DNA of 64,000 bases. It comes from Sulfurimicrobium sp963741495. Its GTDB lineage: Bacteria > Pseudomonadota > Gammaproteobacteria > Burkholderiales > Sulfuricellaceae. The notes below the pieces were generated by a model, which saw nothing but the letters and a program-made list of their open reading frames with translations, had not been told where the DNA came from and made no database searches. The translations under genes and the position numbers were made by a program. Of the stretch, positions 17,346 through 25,218 are shown piece by piece (position 1 is the first letter of the stretch; the number at the start of each line of letters is the position of its first letter). The DNA lies in NCBI GenBank assembly GCA_963741495.1, contig CAVUID010000015.1, forward strand, positions 496,001 to 560,000, given 5' to 3'.

Positions 17346-17787
17346 GTGGCTGGGCCTTTCAGCCGGATTGATGTTTGCGCTTTCCAATGTACTGGCACGC
17401 AAGGCCCATCATCTGGATGTTCAGACCAAGTCGGTGAGCATCTGGATTGGCGTGGCGCTGCTTTCACTGCTGCCGATTCTCTGGGCGCCATCCGAGGCTG
17501 TGGCTCTCGGCACACTTGCATGGAGCGGGTGGCTTTGGCTGCTGGTAATCGGGGTGGCAATTTTCTGCATCACCCTGACGGTGCAATTCGGTCTGGCTCA
17601 CACGCCTGCCAACCAGGCGATTGTGATCTTTCTGTTCGAACTGGTGGTTGCTGCAATTTCTTCCTATTTCCTTGCCGGAGAGTTCATGTCTGTTCAGGAA
17701 TGGATAGGAGGCGCGATGATTGTGGCGGCCAGCCTGTTTTCCGGAAAACTTGAAAAACAGCATGAGGATGAGGATGAAAATCACTGA
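17215..17787 (+). CDS. EamA/DMT-family permease, C-terminal half (frameshifted)
   Basis: From about 17243 this frame carries the remaining helices of the permease, including the second EamA repeat (LGLSAGLMFALSNVLARKA, then AIVIFLFELVVAAISSYFLAGE and a final WIGGAMIVAASLFSG). The charged tail KLEKQHEDEDENH ends the protein. The first ten or so residues of the open frame are out-of-frame remnants. The last bases overlap the VOC gene start, as in a normal operon, which suggests the gene was functional until recently or is intact and mis-sequenced. Confidence 0.75.
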   Translation: MPICCCAKSPYLAGYAVMALSLAGAVVMLWRPEFGLPMPQNRAEWLGLSAGLMFALSNVLARKAHHLDVQTKSVSIWIGVALLSLLPILWAPSEAVALGTLAWSGWLWLLVIGVAIFCITLTVQFGLAHTPANQAIVIFLFELVVAAISSYFLAGEFMSVQEWIGGAMIVAASLFSGKLEKQHEDEDENH

Positions 17788-18139
17788 ATTACTCCATACA
17801 TCTATTCTGGTTTCTAATCTGTCCAAGTCACGGAACTTTTACGAGAGTGTGCTGAAATTGACACCGAGTCCAAGCCGGCCGGAAATGACCTTTGATGGCG
17901 TGTGGTACGAAATTGGTGAGCAGCAGATTCACCTGCTGGTGTTGCCCAATCCCGATCCGGTCACTGGCCGGCCTGAACACGGCGGGCGCGATCGCCATAT
18001 TGCGCTGGGGGTGGATGATCTGGAGCCGGCCAAACGCGCTCTGGAGCAGGCTGGCATTCCCTACACCATGAGCCGATCCGGACGTCCCGCCCTGTTTTGC
18101 CGCGACCCGGATGGCAATGCGATCGAATTGGTCGGCTGA
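17774..18139 (+). CDS. VOC-family (glyoxalase/dioxygenase superfamily) protein
   Basis: This 121-residue protein is made of two beta-alpha-beta-beta-beta modules. It starts MKITELLHTSILVSNLSKSR and continues FYESVLKL; the metal-ligand regions are HTSILV, DRHIALGVDD and the terminal DPDGNAIELVG. These are the glyoxalase I/fosfomycin-resistance/ring-cleavage superfamily hallmarks, but the reaction cannot be assigned. ATG 17774 is preferred because a GAGGATGAGG ribosome site precedes it. It overlaps the permease by 14 bases. It ends 2 bases from the convergent ClpX-like gene. Confidence 0.85.
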   Translation: MKITELLHTSILVSNLSKSRNFYESVLKLTPSPSRPEMTFDGVWYEIGEQQIHLLVLPNPDPVTGRPEHGGRDRHIALGVDDLEPAKRALEQAGIPYTMSRSGRPALFCRDPDGNAIELVG

Positions 18140-18141
18140 CC

Positions 18142-19170
18142 TTACCCTGGCTGATCCGTGATGAAAACCGGATCATCGAACAAGGACTTGATGACAACCT
18201 TGCGTATCTCCGGCCGATCCGGGGTAACGTAGAGCACCGGCGTGATCATTTCCTCGAAAATGCCACGCAGGCTGCGGGCACCCACCTTGTATTCGAAGGC
18301 CAGATCGGCGATCTGCTCGAATACTCGTTTTTCGATCAACAACTCAACGCCTTCATTTTTCAGAATTTCCAGAAACTGGTTATAGATCGAGTTTTTTGGC
18401 TCGATCATGACCTTCAGCAGCATATCCTTGGAGAGATCCTTGAACATGGCGATCACCGGCAAACGTCCGGCGAATTCCGGGATCAGCCCGAATTCGAACA
18501 GGTCGGTGGGCTTCACCCGCGAATTCAGCCGGTCAAGCACCTTCTGGTTGTCCGAGTCGCCAATGGAAATGAAGCCGAAGGCATGGGTGTTGGCGGTGAT
18601 AGTGTCCAGCCCGACAAAGGCCCCGGCGCAGATGAACAGAATATTGGTGGTGTCCATGTTTTGCGCATTGCCCAGCCTGACCGGCGCGCCTTCCATGATC
18701 TTCAGCAGGGCATGCTGCACGCGCTCGCCCGAGGTGGCGCGCTGGCTGTCGGTCGATTTCAGCTTGTCGATTTCATCGATGAAGACGATGCCACGCTGCG
18801 CCTTGTCCATGTCGCCATCCGCCCGTTCCAGCAGGCGCAGCAGCACCGCCTCGATTTCCTCGTTGACGTATTTTGATTGCGCCAGTGAGGTCGCGTTCGC
18901 GGTGACGAATGGCACGCCAATGGCGCGCGCCAGGGTTTCGCACAGCAGGGTCTTGCCTGTGCCGGTCGGGCCGATCAGCAGGACGTTGCTTTTGGCGATT
19001 TCGACCGGACCCTGGTTTGCTTTCCCCATTTTGCGATAATGCGAGTAGACCACCACGGCCAGAATCTTCTTGGCGTCTTCCTGGCCGATGACGTACTGGT
19101 CGAAGTAGCTCACGATCGCGCTGGGGGTCAGTTTCTTGCCCGCCATTTGCGGGCTGTTGGGTATTTCCAT
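18142..19170 (-). CDS. ClpX-like AAA+ ATPase lacking the zinc-binding domain
   Basis: The 342-residue protein aligns with the AAA+ core of ClpX. It has Walker A (GPTGTGKT, 67-74), Walker B (VFIDEID, 129-135), the IPEFAGRLP box and a sensor-2 VGARSLRG. It lacks the N-terminal C4 zinc domain that binds adaptors. The pore-1 loop is KYVN (100-103) instead of GYVG, the basic RKH loop is deleted, and the ClpP-docking IGF loop reads FGF (198-200). ATPase activity should persist, but substrate choice and ClpP partnership are likely changed. It is not next to clpP, so it is a paralogue rather than the housekeeping clpX. Confidence 0.85.
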   Translation of the reverse strand: MEIPNSPQMAGKKLTPSAIVSYFDQYVIGQEDAKKILAVVVYSHYRKMGKANQGPVEIAKSNVLLIGPTGTGKTLLCETLARAIGVPFVTANATSLAQSKYVNEEIEAVLLRLLERADGDMDKAQRGIVFIDEIDKLKSTDSQRATSGERVQHALLKIMEGAPVRLGNAQNMDTTNILFICAGAFVGLDTITANTHAFGFISIGDSDNQKVLDRLNSRVKPTDLFEFGLIPEFAGRLPVIAMFKDLSKDMLLKVMIEPKNSIYNQFLEILKNEGVELLIEKRVFEQIADLAFEYKVGARSLRGIFEEMITPVLYVTPDRPEIRKVVIKSLFDDPVFITDQPG

Positions 19171-19186
19171 CTTGAAGGGTCCCGGG

Positions 19187-19214
19187 TTGACACAGAATGT
19201 GTCCGATTATGCGT
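19187..19214 (+). promoter_or_regulatory. Possible promoter with palindromic operator upstream of the AEC permease
   Basis: A TTGACA -35 box (19187-19192) overlaps the palindrome GACACA-GAA-TGTGTC (19189-19203). A weak -10 candidate, TATGCG, lies 16 bases downstream. The element is in the 111-base divergent spacer between the ClpX-like and AEC genes. The palindrome is clear; the promoter reading is tentative. Confidence 0.35.
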
Positions 19215-19281
19215 CTCGGATGACTGGCGGACAAGCCCGTTTGCGGCCTGAATGCCGGGTTGTGTCCTATACTATGCGGCC

Positions 19282-20187
19282 ATGAACAATATCATCCTTC
19301 TCGCCACCTGTTTTGTCGCCGGCATCCTGCTGCGGCGCTTTGGACGCATGCCGGAGCACGCCCCGGCCACGCTCAACAGCTTTATTATTCATGTTTCCCT
19401 GCCAGCGCTGACGCTGCTCTATATCCACGATCTCAAACTGAGCGGGGATGTGGCTTTCATCGCGGCGATGGCGTGGATCCATTTTGCGCTGGCAGCCGGA
19501 TTTTTCTGGGCCGTGGGCAAATGGCTGGCGCTGCCGCGCCCCACGGTGGGGGCGCTGATGCTGACGGGCGGGCTGGGCAATACCTCATTCCTCGGCCTGC
19601 CGATGATCGAGGCCTATTACGGCAAGGAAGCCATCGTCACCGGCCTGATCGCCGACCAGCTGGGCAGCTTTCTGGTGCTCTCCATTCTCGGCATCACCGT
19701 GGCCGGCCTGTATTCTTCCGGCGCCCCCAGCGCCCGGGCCATCGTGCGACGCATCGTGCTGTTTCCGCCTTTCATCGCCCTGATCATCTCCCTGGCGCTG
19801 ATTCCCGTGGACTATCCAGAATGGTTCACGCTGCTGCTGAAACGGCTGGGCGATACCCTGGCGCCGCTGGCCCTGCTGTCGGTGGGGCTGCAACTGAGGC
19901 TGGGGCATATCGCCGGCAATGGCCGCAATCTGGCGCTTGGTCTGGCCTTCAAGCTGCTGCTCGCGCCGCTGGCGATCTTCCTGCTGTATGTGCCGCTGCT
20001 GGGTGCGAGCGGCCAGCATATCCAGGTCACGCTGTTCGAAGCCGCCATGCCGCCCATGATCACCGCCGCCATCGTGGCTGCCGAGCACGATCTCGATCCG
20101 GAACTGGCAAACCTGATGGTGGCCGTGGGGCTGGTGCTGTCGTTCTTTACCCTGGCGGGGTGGTGGTGGGTGATGCAGGGGGTGTGA
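19282..20187 (+). CDS. AEC-family (auxin efflux carrier/malonate-type) permease
   Basis: This 301-residue integral membrane protein has about ten helices in two repeats, starting MNNIILLATCFVAGILLRRFG. The family signature between the first helices (ATLNSFIIHVSLPALTLLYI) and the substrate-region GGLGNTSFLGLPMIEAYYG are present. AEC carriers export or import small carboxylates; the substrate here is unknown. ATG 19282 is chosen because the earlier in-frame start adds ten residues that are not typical of the family. Its end overlaps the convergent GGDEF gene by 41 bases. Confidence 0.9.
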   Translation: MNNIILLATCFVAGILLRRFGRMPEHAPATLNSFIIHVSLPALTLLYIHDLKLSGDVAFIAAMAWIHFALAAGFFWAVGKWLALPRPTVGALMLTGGLGNTSFLGLPMIEAYYGKEAIVTGLIADQLGSFLVLSILGITVAGLYSSGAPSARAIVRRIVLFPPFIALIISLALIPVDYPEWFTLLLKRLGDTLAPLALLSVGLQLRLGHIAGNGRNLALGLAFKLLLAPLAIFLLYVPLLGASGQHIQVTLFEAAMPPMITAAIVAAEHDLDPELANLMVAVGLVLSFFTLAGWWWVMQGV

Positions 20188-22030
20188 ACTTCCCGGCAAA
20201 TCGATAGGCATTCTTGCCGGCTTTTTTGACGGCATACATGGCGTCGTCGGCCTGGCTTAGCAGTTCTTCGGCATTCTTGCCGTGCTGGGGATAAAGGACG
20301 ATTCCCAGCGACGCGCCGATGCGGCATTCATGGCCGAGCAGGTGGTAGGGGGCTGAGAGGGCGGCGAGGATTTTCTCCGCCACGTGGGCTGCATCCTCCG
20401 GGCCGTGTATGGCGCGCAGGATGATGGTGAACTCGTCGCCGCCCATGCGGGCCACGGTGTCCGATTCGCGTACGCATTCCAGCAGGTGTTCGGAGACGGC
20501 CTTGAGCAGGGCATCGCCGGTATCGTGGCCGAAGGTGTCGTTGACTGCCTTGAAGCCGTCGAGATCGACGAACATGAGCGCGAATATCCCCTGGCTGCGT
20601 TTGCTCTGGGTGATGGCCTGGGTGAGGCGGTCAAAAAACAGGGCACGGTTGGGCAGGCTTGTGAGCGCATCGTAATGCGCCATGGATTCGAACTTTTCTT
20701 CCAGCGTCTTGCGTTTGTCGATGTCCTGCATGATGGCGATGATGGCGCGGATATAGCCGGACTCGTCCTTGACCGGCGTCATCGATAGATGTCCCCAGAA
20801 TACCCGACCGCCGTTGCGCACAAAGCGCCGGTCATTTTCGTAATTTGGAATTTCACCGCTGGCAAGCGCGACAAAGAGTTGCCGGTTCTCCGTGATGTCG
20901 TCGTCGTGGGAAATATCGTTGTAATTGAGGGTGGACATTTCCTCAGCGGAATATTCAAGCATCGAGAGCCAGAAATCGTTGAACTTGGAGAAACGCCCCC
21001 ACAGATCGAGCAGCGCGATACCGCCGCCGGCGTTGTGGAAAATGGCTTCCAGCTCCGCATTGCCGAGCGCGACTTCTTCTTCCAGACGCTTGCGTGCGGT
21101 GATGTCGTTCGATATGGCGACAAACCGCTCCGGCAATCCGTCGCGGCCCGGAACCGGGTGAATGTTCATCCACAGGGTGATGGATGCGCCATCCTTGTGA
21201 CGGTTGATGATTTCACCGCTCCAGACTTGCCCCTTGAGAAGGGTGCTCCACATGGTTTCGTAAAAAACACTGTCGTGAAAGCCGCTCTTGAGCAGCGAGG
21301 GCTTGTTGCCAATGACCTCTTCCGGCGTGTAGCCCGTACTCATTGAAAAAGCCGGATTGAAATATTCAATCCGGCCATTCCGGTCGGTGACGAGTAGTGC
21401 TTCCCCTGATGAGGCGAGGGTGAGGCTTTGCCAGGCAATCTGTTTGCGCAGCTCGTAAATCTGGCGCAGCCATTTGTCCGCAAGGCGGCTGACGAAGTGT
21501 GCGATGCTTATGGCCGGGAGGGCGAGCAGATTGAATTGCAGTACGTCAAAACCGGGAAACGCGCCGAAGACGGCGACCAGTATATTGGGGACAAGCAGCA
21601 GCAGAAGGCCGCCGGCCAGTTGAATACGCCAGCCGAAGACGAAGGCCATCAGCGGTGGAGCAAAAAACCAGAATAATAGAACGGCACTTCCCTGAGCCGC
21701 TTCGTTTGCCAGCAACATCAGGATGAACAGGAATATCCCCTGTGTAATTGCCAGCAGCGCATAAAGCAGCCAGGGCAGGGCGCGCAGGGATAGCCCGGCG
21801 TAAATGGCAATCGGATAGGCAGCCATCAACCCGCCCATCAGGAAATGCCAGCCCAGCGTGTCCGGTGCGCGAGCCGGCACATTGATCCAGGACCACGCCC
21901 ATAAACTCCACATCAGGAATACCGCGGCCAATCCCAATGCGAGTGTCGTCTCGCGCAAATCTTCGAATCGGGTAAGGGTGTATTCGTCACACACCATGGA
22001 AAAGCGTTTTCTGCGGATCAGGGCTTGCAT
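20147..22030 (-). CDS. Membrane PAS-PAS-GGDEF diguanylate cyclase
   Basis: The 627-residue protein should make cyclic-di-GMP. About six membrane helices at residues 25-190 form the sensor region. PAS1 is at about 205-330 (GEALLVTDRNGRIEYFNPAF), PAS2 at about 335-455, and GGDEF at about 465-620 with intact ARMGGDEF near 530 and SQADDAMYAVKKAGKN. No EAL follows, so it is a dedicated synthase. ATG 22030 is chosen because the longer frame from 22120 would run into the PilZ-like gene. It lies 11 bases after that gene, suggesting a producer-receptor pair in one transcript. Confidence 0.88.
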   Translation of the reverse strand: MQALIRRKRFSMVCDEYTLTRFEDLRETTLALGLAAVFLMWSLWAWSWINVPARAPDTLGWHFLMGGLMAAYPIAIYAGLSLRALPWLLYALLAITQGIFLFILMLLANEAAQGSAVLLFWFFAPPLMAFVFGWRIQLAGGLLLLLVPNILVAVFGAFPGFDVLQFNLLALPAISIAHFVSRLADKWLRQIYELRKQIAWQSLTLASSGEALLVTDRNGRIEYFNPAFSMSTGYTPEEVIGNKPSLLKSGFHDSVFYETMWSTLLKGQVWSGEIINRHKDGASITLWMNIHPVPGRDGLPERFVAISNDITARKRLEEEVALGNAELEAIFHNAGGGIALLDLWGRFSKFNDFWLSMLEYSAEEMSTLNYNDISHDDDITENRQLFVALASGEIPNYENDRRFVRNGGRVFWGHLSMTPVKDESGYIRAIIAIMQDIDKRKTLEEKFESMAHYDALTSLPNRALFFDRLTQAITQSKRSQGIFALMFVDLDGFKAVNDTFGHDTGDALLKAVSEHLLECVRESDTVARMGGDEFTIILRAIHGPEDAAHVAEKILAALSAPYHLLGHECRIGASLGIVLYPQHGKNAEELLSQADDAMYAVKKAGKNAYRFAGKFTPPASPTTTPPG

Positions 22031-22041
22031 GGCAGAAAAAT

Positions 22042-22623
22042 TCAGCTTTCGCCGTGCTGGCGTGAATGGCTTTGCTGGATGCTGCGGCGATGGAAGCGGA
22101 ACAGGGTTCGCTCCAGCCATTCTTCCATTTCCTGGTCCAGGGCAATAAATTTTGACCGGACATGTGCACCATTCTCCTGGTGTTCTACCGCAACCACGGT
22201 GGCGGGAAGAAGCAGCGGCTGGGGCAATCTCGGGCTGAGGTAAAGTGAAAGCAGAATGAGCTGGTCTTTATCAGGGGCAGCTGCATCAGTCCATTCCACC
22301 GAATTGGCGCGCAGGATGACGGGATGCGCTTCGGGCAATTCGCGCTGTTGACGCGCAAGCTGCATGATCAGGTTGAGCGCCATGTCCACTTTGGCTTCCA
22401 GTCTTTCCATGGCTTTTCCGGCTGCGGATGAAATATCCCTGTCCGCCTCGGCAATCGGCGCTTCGATGACTGCCAGCGCCCGCAACAGGGCAACTGCTTC
22501 GTGCTGCCATTGTTCCGTTTGCATCGTCTGAAGGCGGCTGAGTGCGGCCCAGCTTAGCGGCAGGTCGGCCGCATAGAAAATACCCTGCAGTTCAGATTGA
22601 TTTGTCATGGCATGAGTATTCAT
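22042..22623 (-). CDS. Atypical PilZ-like (tPilZ) protein, putative cyclic-di-GMP effector
   Basis: The 193-residue protein has an N-terminal helical/coiled part (residues 30-95) and a C-terminal beta-barrel-like segment. It ends VRSKFIALDQEMEEWLERTLFRFHRRSIQQ, a pattern typical of PilZ domains closing with a long helix and an RR-containing end. The classical RxxxR...DxSxxG binding motif is not clear, so it resembles the atypical tetramer-forming PilZ group and may not bind the nucleotide itself. It is flanked by the sugar kinase (32-base overlap with the start at 22623) and the diguanylate cyclase gene. Confidence 0.6.
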   Translation of the reverse strand: MNTHAMTNQSELQGIFYAADLPLSWAALSRLQTMQTEQWQHEAVALLRALAVIEAPIAEADRDISSAAGKAMERLEAKVDMALNLIMQLARQQRELPEAHPVILRANSVEWTDAAAPDKDQLILLSLYLSPRLPQPLLLPATVVAVEHQENGAHVRSKFIALDQEMEEWLERTLFRFHRRSIQQSHSRQHGES

Positions 22624-23881
22624 TTACGAGTCCAAATAAACGGCAGCCGTCCCTGGCGAGCAGGGCGCTGCCATAAGCTGCTTCGCAGTGCTGCGCGGTT
22701 TGCAGCGGCACGCCCAGCAGGCGTGCGCGGATGGCGCTGTAAGCAGGATTGCCGGCGCCGCCTCCGGCGCTCCGGACCGATAGCAGCGGCGTGGCGCCCA
22801 GATCCTGCAACAACTGGTAACCATGGGCTTCGATGCGGGCAAGGCCTTCCAGCAGGCCATGCAGAAAAAGAGCGTCATCGCCCGGCCTCGGCGTGAGGCG
22901 GGGAGGATAAGCCGGGTCATTGACGGGAAAGCGTTCGCCTGGCTGAAGCAGCGGGTAGTAATCCAGCCCGCTGGGCAACTGCGGATCAATGCGCTGGCTC
23001 AGGCTTTGCAGCCTGGTATCCTCGAAAAATGACCGCAGCACCGCGCCGCCGCTGTTGGATGCCCCGCCTGTCAGCCATAGCTTGCCGAAACGATGGCTGT
23101 AGATACCATGCTGTGCGCTCTCCACGCGCTGTGCCGAGAGCAGCTTCAGGACCAGGGTGGAACCCAGCGAGGTGACCGCTTCACCCGGCTTCGTTGCTCC
23201 GGCAGCCATAAAAGCAGCGATGCTGTCGGTGGTGCCGGCACGCACCACGCAATCTCTGGGCAGAGCGAAATGGTGCGCAATGCGGCTGCTGAGCGGGCCG
23301 ATGGTTTTGCCAGGCTCGACGATACGCGGCAACAGGGAGAAAAAGGGGAGTGCCTTGATCCAGTCCGGGTAATCCAGCGTTTCGGGGTCGCCGCCGGATT
23401 TCAGGGCATTGTGATAGTCACTGATCCCCAGCTTGCCATGCAGCAGAAAAGCCAGCCAGTCAGCCTGATGCATGAGACAGGCGGCAGAGCTGAACGCCGG
23501 TTGCCGGCTGAGCCACAGCAATTTTGCCAGCCCGGAAGTTGATGTAGCAGCGACATGATCGGGTGGCGCCAGTTGTGCCAGCGCTTTGGCTTCCCCGACG
23601 GCGCGAGCATCGTTGTACAACAGTGGCGCGCTCAGTGGCTCGCCTGTGGCATCGCACAATAAAACGGTGGAGGAAGTACCGTTGATTGAAATGGCGCTTA
23701 GCACGTTGCGCAGCGCAAAAGGAATTTGCGAAATCAGCTCGAATAGCGCTGTGCGCCACAGCGGGCCGGATTGTTCGCCGTGAAAGTCGTAGCGGCACCG
23801 GGCAAGCGTTTCCCCCGCATCATCAATCACCACGGCTCGGGCGCCAGTGGTACCGAAATCGATGCCCAGGAAAGCGTTCAT
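22592..23881 (-). CDS. FGGY-family sugar kinase, D-ribulose kinase/XK-1-like
   Basis: This 429-residue ASKHA-fold kinase has an N-terminal phosphate-1 loop LGIDFGTTGARAVVID, an adenosine/phosphate-2 loop VRAGTTDSIAAFMAAG, and a C-terminal RSAGGGAGNPAYSAIRARLLG. It is shorter than xylulokinase or glycerol kinase (about 500 aa). In length and style it resembles the cyanobacterial/plant XK-1 group reported to phosphorylate D-ribulose. That assignment is from memory of the family and remains tentative. It ends inside the PilZ-like gene start and begins directly after the VapC-like gene. Confidence 0.8.
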   Translation of the reverse strand: MNAFLGIDFGTTGARAVVIDDAGETLARCRYDFHGEQSGPLWRTALFELISQIPFALRNVLSAISINGTSSTVLLCDATGEPLSAPLLYNDARAVGEAKALAQLAPPDHVAATSTSGLAKLLWLSRQPAFSSAACLMHQADWLAFLLHGKLGISDYHNALKSGGDPETLDYPDWIKALPFFSLLPRIVEPGKTIGPLSSRIAHHFALPRDCVVRAGTTDSIAAFMAAGATKPGEAVTSLGSTLVLKLLSAQRVESAQHGIYSHRFGKLWLTGGASNSGGAVLRSFFEDTRLQSLSQRIDPQLPSGLDYYPLLQPGERFPVNDPAYPPRLTPRPGDDALFLHGLLEGLARIEAHGYQLLQDLGATPLLSVRSAGGGAGNPAYSAIRARLLGVPLQTAQHCEAAYGSALLARDGCRLFGLVNEYSCHDKSI

Positions 23882-24268
23882 TCAGTTTTTTCGGTAGGGA
23901 ACAAGTATGTTTTTCAGCATGGGATAATGCTTGCCGTTTAGTGTTACAACGGTGAGGTCATGCCGGGTCGCGGTTGCTGCAATTAATGCGTCAGCCAGTC
24001 CCACGCCATGGCTTTTGCCATAATCGCGGCGATAAAGCCCGCCTGTCTCGGATATCGCGAGATCGAGTTCAATGGTGGCGCAGGCTTCGAGGAAGCTTGA
24101 CAGATTCGTGCGTTCATTCCCGTCACGAACACCTGCGAATAACTCCGCTGCGGTAATCGCTGAAATGAAAAACGGACTTTCAAGAGATTCCAGAAAAACA
24201 ACAGCTTGCTTCTGATCTCTAAGGTAATCAATCAGAATATCGGTATCGATCAGAAACTTGGCTTGCAT
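23882..24268 (-). CDS. VapC-like PIN-domain toxin
   Basis: The 128-residue PIN nuclease keeps the acidic active site: Asp8 in FLIDTDILIDYL, Glu in ITAAELFAGV, and Asp in GLADALIAATA, with a final TLNGKHYPM segment. These proteins cleave tRNA or rRNA and act as toxins. The gene follows its antitoxin by 2 bases, the standard type II arrangement. Its end abuts the sugar kinase start. The active-site residues are intact, so the toxin is presumably functional. Confidence 0.92.
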   Translation of the reverse strand: MQAKFLIDTDILIDYLRDQKQAVVFLESLESPFFISAITAAELFAGVRDGNERTNLSSFLEACATIELDLAISETGGLYRRDYGKSHGVGLADALIAATATRHDLTVVTLNGKHYPMLKNILVPYRKN

Positions 24269-24270
24269 GG

Positions 24271-24504
24271 TCAGGCGCGATTCAGGCTTTGTCGCGTGGT
24301 CTCAAAATCAGCCAGGTCGTCATGGTTTTTCCACATTCCCCGTGCCGCGCGCAATTTGTCCAGCCTGGAGCGGGAGTCGAACTGGGCAAGCAGCCTGTCA
24401 ACAGCATCCCTGATCAACTCACTCTGAGATTTTCCTGTCTGCCGCATCATAGCTTTCAGCGCGCTTTGCTCCTGCTCTGTAAGATAAATCTGGGTGCGAA
24501 TCAT
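24271..24504 (-). CDS. Ribbon-helix-helix antitoxin (VapB/CopG type)
   Basis: The 77-residue protein opens with an RHH DNA-binding strand and helices (MIRTQIYLTEQEQSALKAMM, then GKSQSELIRDAVDRLL). The C-terminal tail (LRAARGMWKNHDDLADFETT) would wrap the PIN toxin active site. RHH antitoxins repress their own promoter; matching direct repeats lie 17-38 bases upstream of the start (24521-24542). It is first in the two-gene toxin-antitoxin operon. Confidence 0.92.
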   Translation of the reverse strand: MIRTQIYLTEQEQSALKAMMRQTGKSQSELIRDAVDRLLAQFDSRSRLDKLRAARGMWKNHDDLADFETTRQSLNRA

Positions 24505-24520
24505 ATGAATGGGCTCCGGG

Positions 24521-24542
24521 TAATGTATGTGGCTAATGTATG
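24521..24542 (-). promoter_or_regulatory. Direct repeats, likely antitoxin operator
   Basis: TAATGTATG occurs twice, at 24521-24529 and 24534-24542, a 13-base step just upstream of the RHH antitoxin gene. RHH dimers commonly bind short repeats spaced about one helical turn apart, so autoregulation is likely. The sites have not been tested, and no clear -35/-10 pair was picked out. Confidence 0.5.
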
Positions 24543-24569
24543 CCGTGAGTGATGTCGAGTCAATTCGAC

Positions 24570-24986
24570 TTATCGGGTATTCGAATTCGCCTCGAATGTC
24601 GTGAAATCCACGCGCGGAGCAGGTTGCCAGCCTGGTTTGCGGTGCTCAGCCACGACGTTGGTGAAGATGCCGCCGCGCACGTAGAATTTGGCCGTCAGGC
24701 GCATGAAGCGCGGCTCGGTGGCGGCCGCCAGATCATTCAGAATATGATTGGTCACCGCCTCGTGGAACGCACCTTCATTGCGGTAGGACCACATATACAT
24801 TTTCAGGCTTTTCAGTTCGACGCATTTCTGGTCGGGGATGTAGTCCAGAATCAGGGTGGCGAAGTCAGGCTGGCCGGTTTTCGGGCACAGGCAGGTGAAT
24901 TCCGGGATTTCCATGTGGATATGGTAATCGCGTTCTGGGTAGGGGTTGTCGAATGTTTCGAGTTCCTTGCTGGGTTGTGTTGGCAT
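24570..24986 (-). CDS. queF: NADPH-dependent 7-cyano-7-deazaguanine (preQ0) reductase
   Basis: QueF reduces the nitrile of preQ0 to preQ1 for queuosine tRNA modification. At 138 residues it is the short, single-domain type. The catalytic Cys is Cys34 in TCLCPKTGQPDFA, and the signature ELKSLKMYMWSYRNEGAFHE supplies the substrate Glu and the His/Glu of the QueF motif. It stands alone; no other que genes are in the window. No convincing preQ1 aptamer is seen in its 5' region, where a TATAAT promoter box lies about 27 bases upstream of the ATG. Confidence 0.96.
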   Translation of the reverse strand: MPTQPSKELETFDNPYPERDYHIHMEIPEFTCLCPKTGQPDFATLILDYIPDQKCVELKSLKMYMWSYRNEGAFHEAVTNHILNDLAAATEPRFMRLTAKFYVRGGIFTNVVAEHRKPGWQPAPRVDFTTFEANSNTR

Positions 24987-25012
24987 GGCGTATTCCGGAG
25001 TGTCAAAAAGGC

Positions 25013-25041
25013 ATTATAACGCGAGTATCCGCACACGAAAT
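25013..25041 (-). promoter_or_regulatory. Probable queF promoter
   Basis: On the minus strand a perfect TATAAT -10 box occupies 25018-25013, with a weak ATTTCG -35 at 25041-25036 (17-base spacing). It precedes queF by about 27 bases in the 232-base divergent spacer shared with the PilZ-DUF1631 gene. Confidence 0.4.
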
Positions 25042-25218
25042 GACTGGACGGTGTCACGTCCGGCATGGATTTTATTGCTGCTACATCTTTAAGCGTATAG
25101 CATTGACCTGCGAACCTTGGTTATCATGCTGGTATGCGCTGGTTACCACAAAAACAGGAGTCCCTGCTTGATCCGGGTGATGTTGTGCAACTGTTGATAA
25201 CTTGAGGGTAGACACTGG

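Noticed and set aside
24987..25040. preQ1 riboswitch before queF
   Set aside because: No A-rich tail paired with a compact pseudoknot-like hairpin could be found between the TATAAT box and the ATG; the leader is too short for a convincing aptamer.
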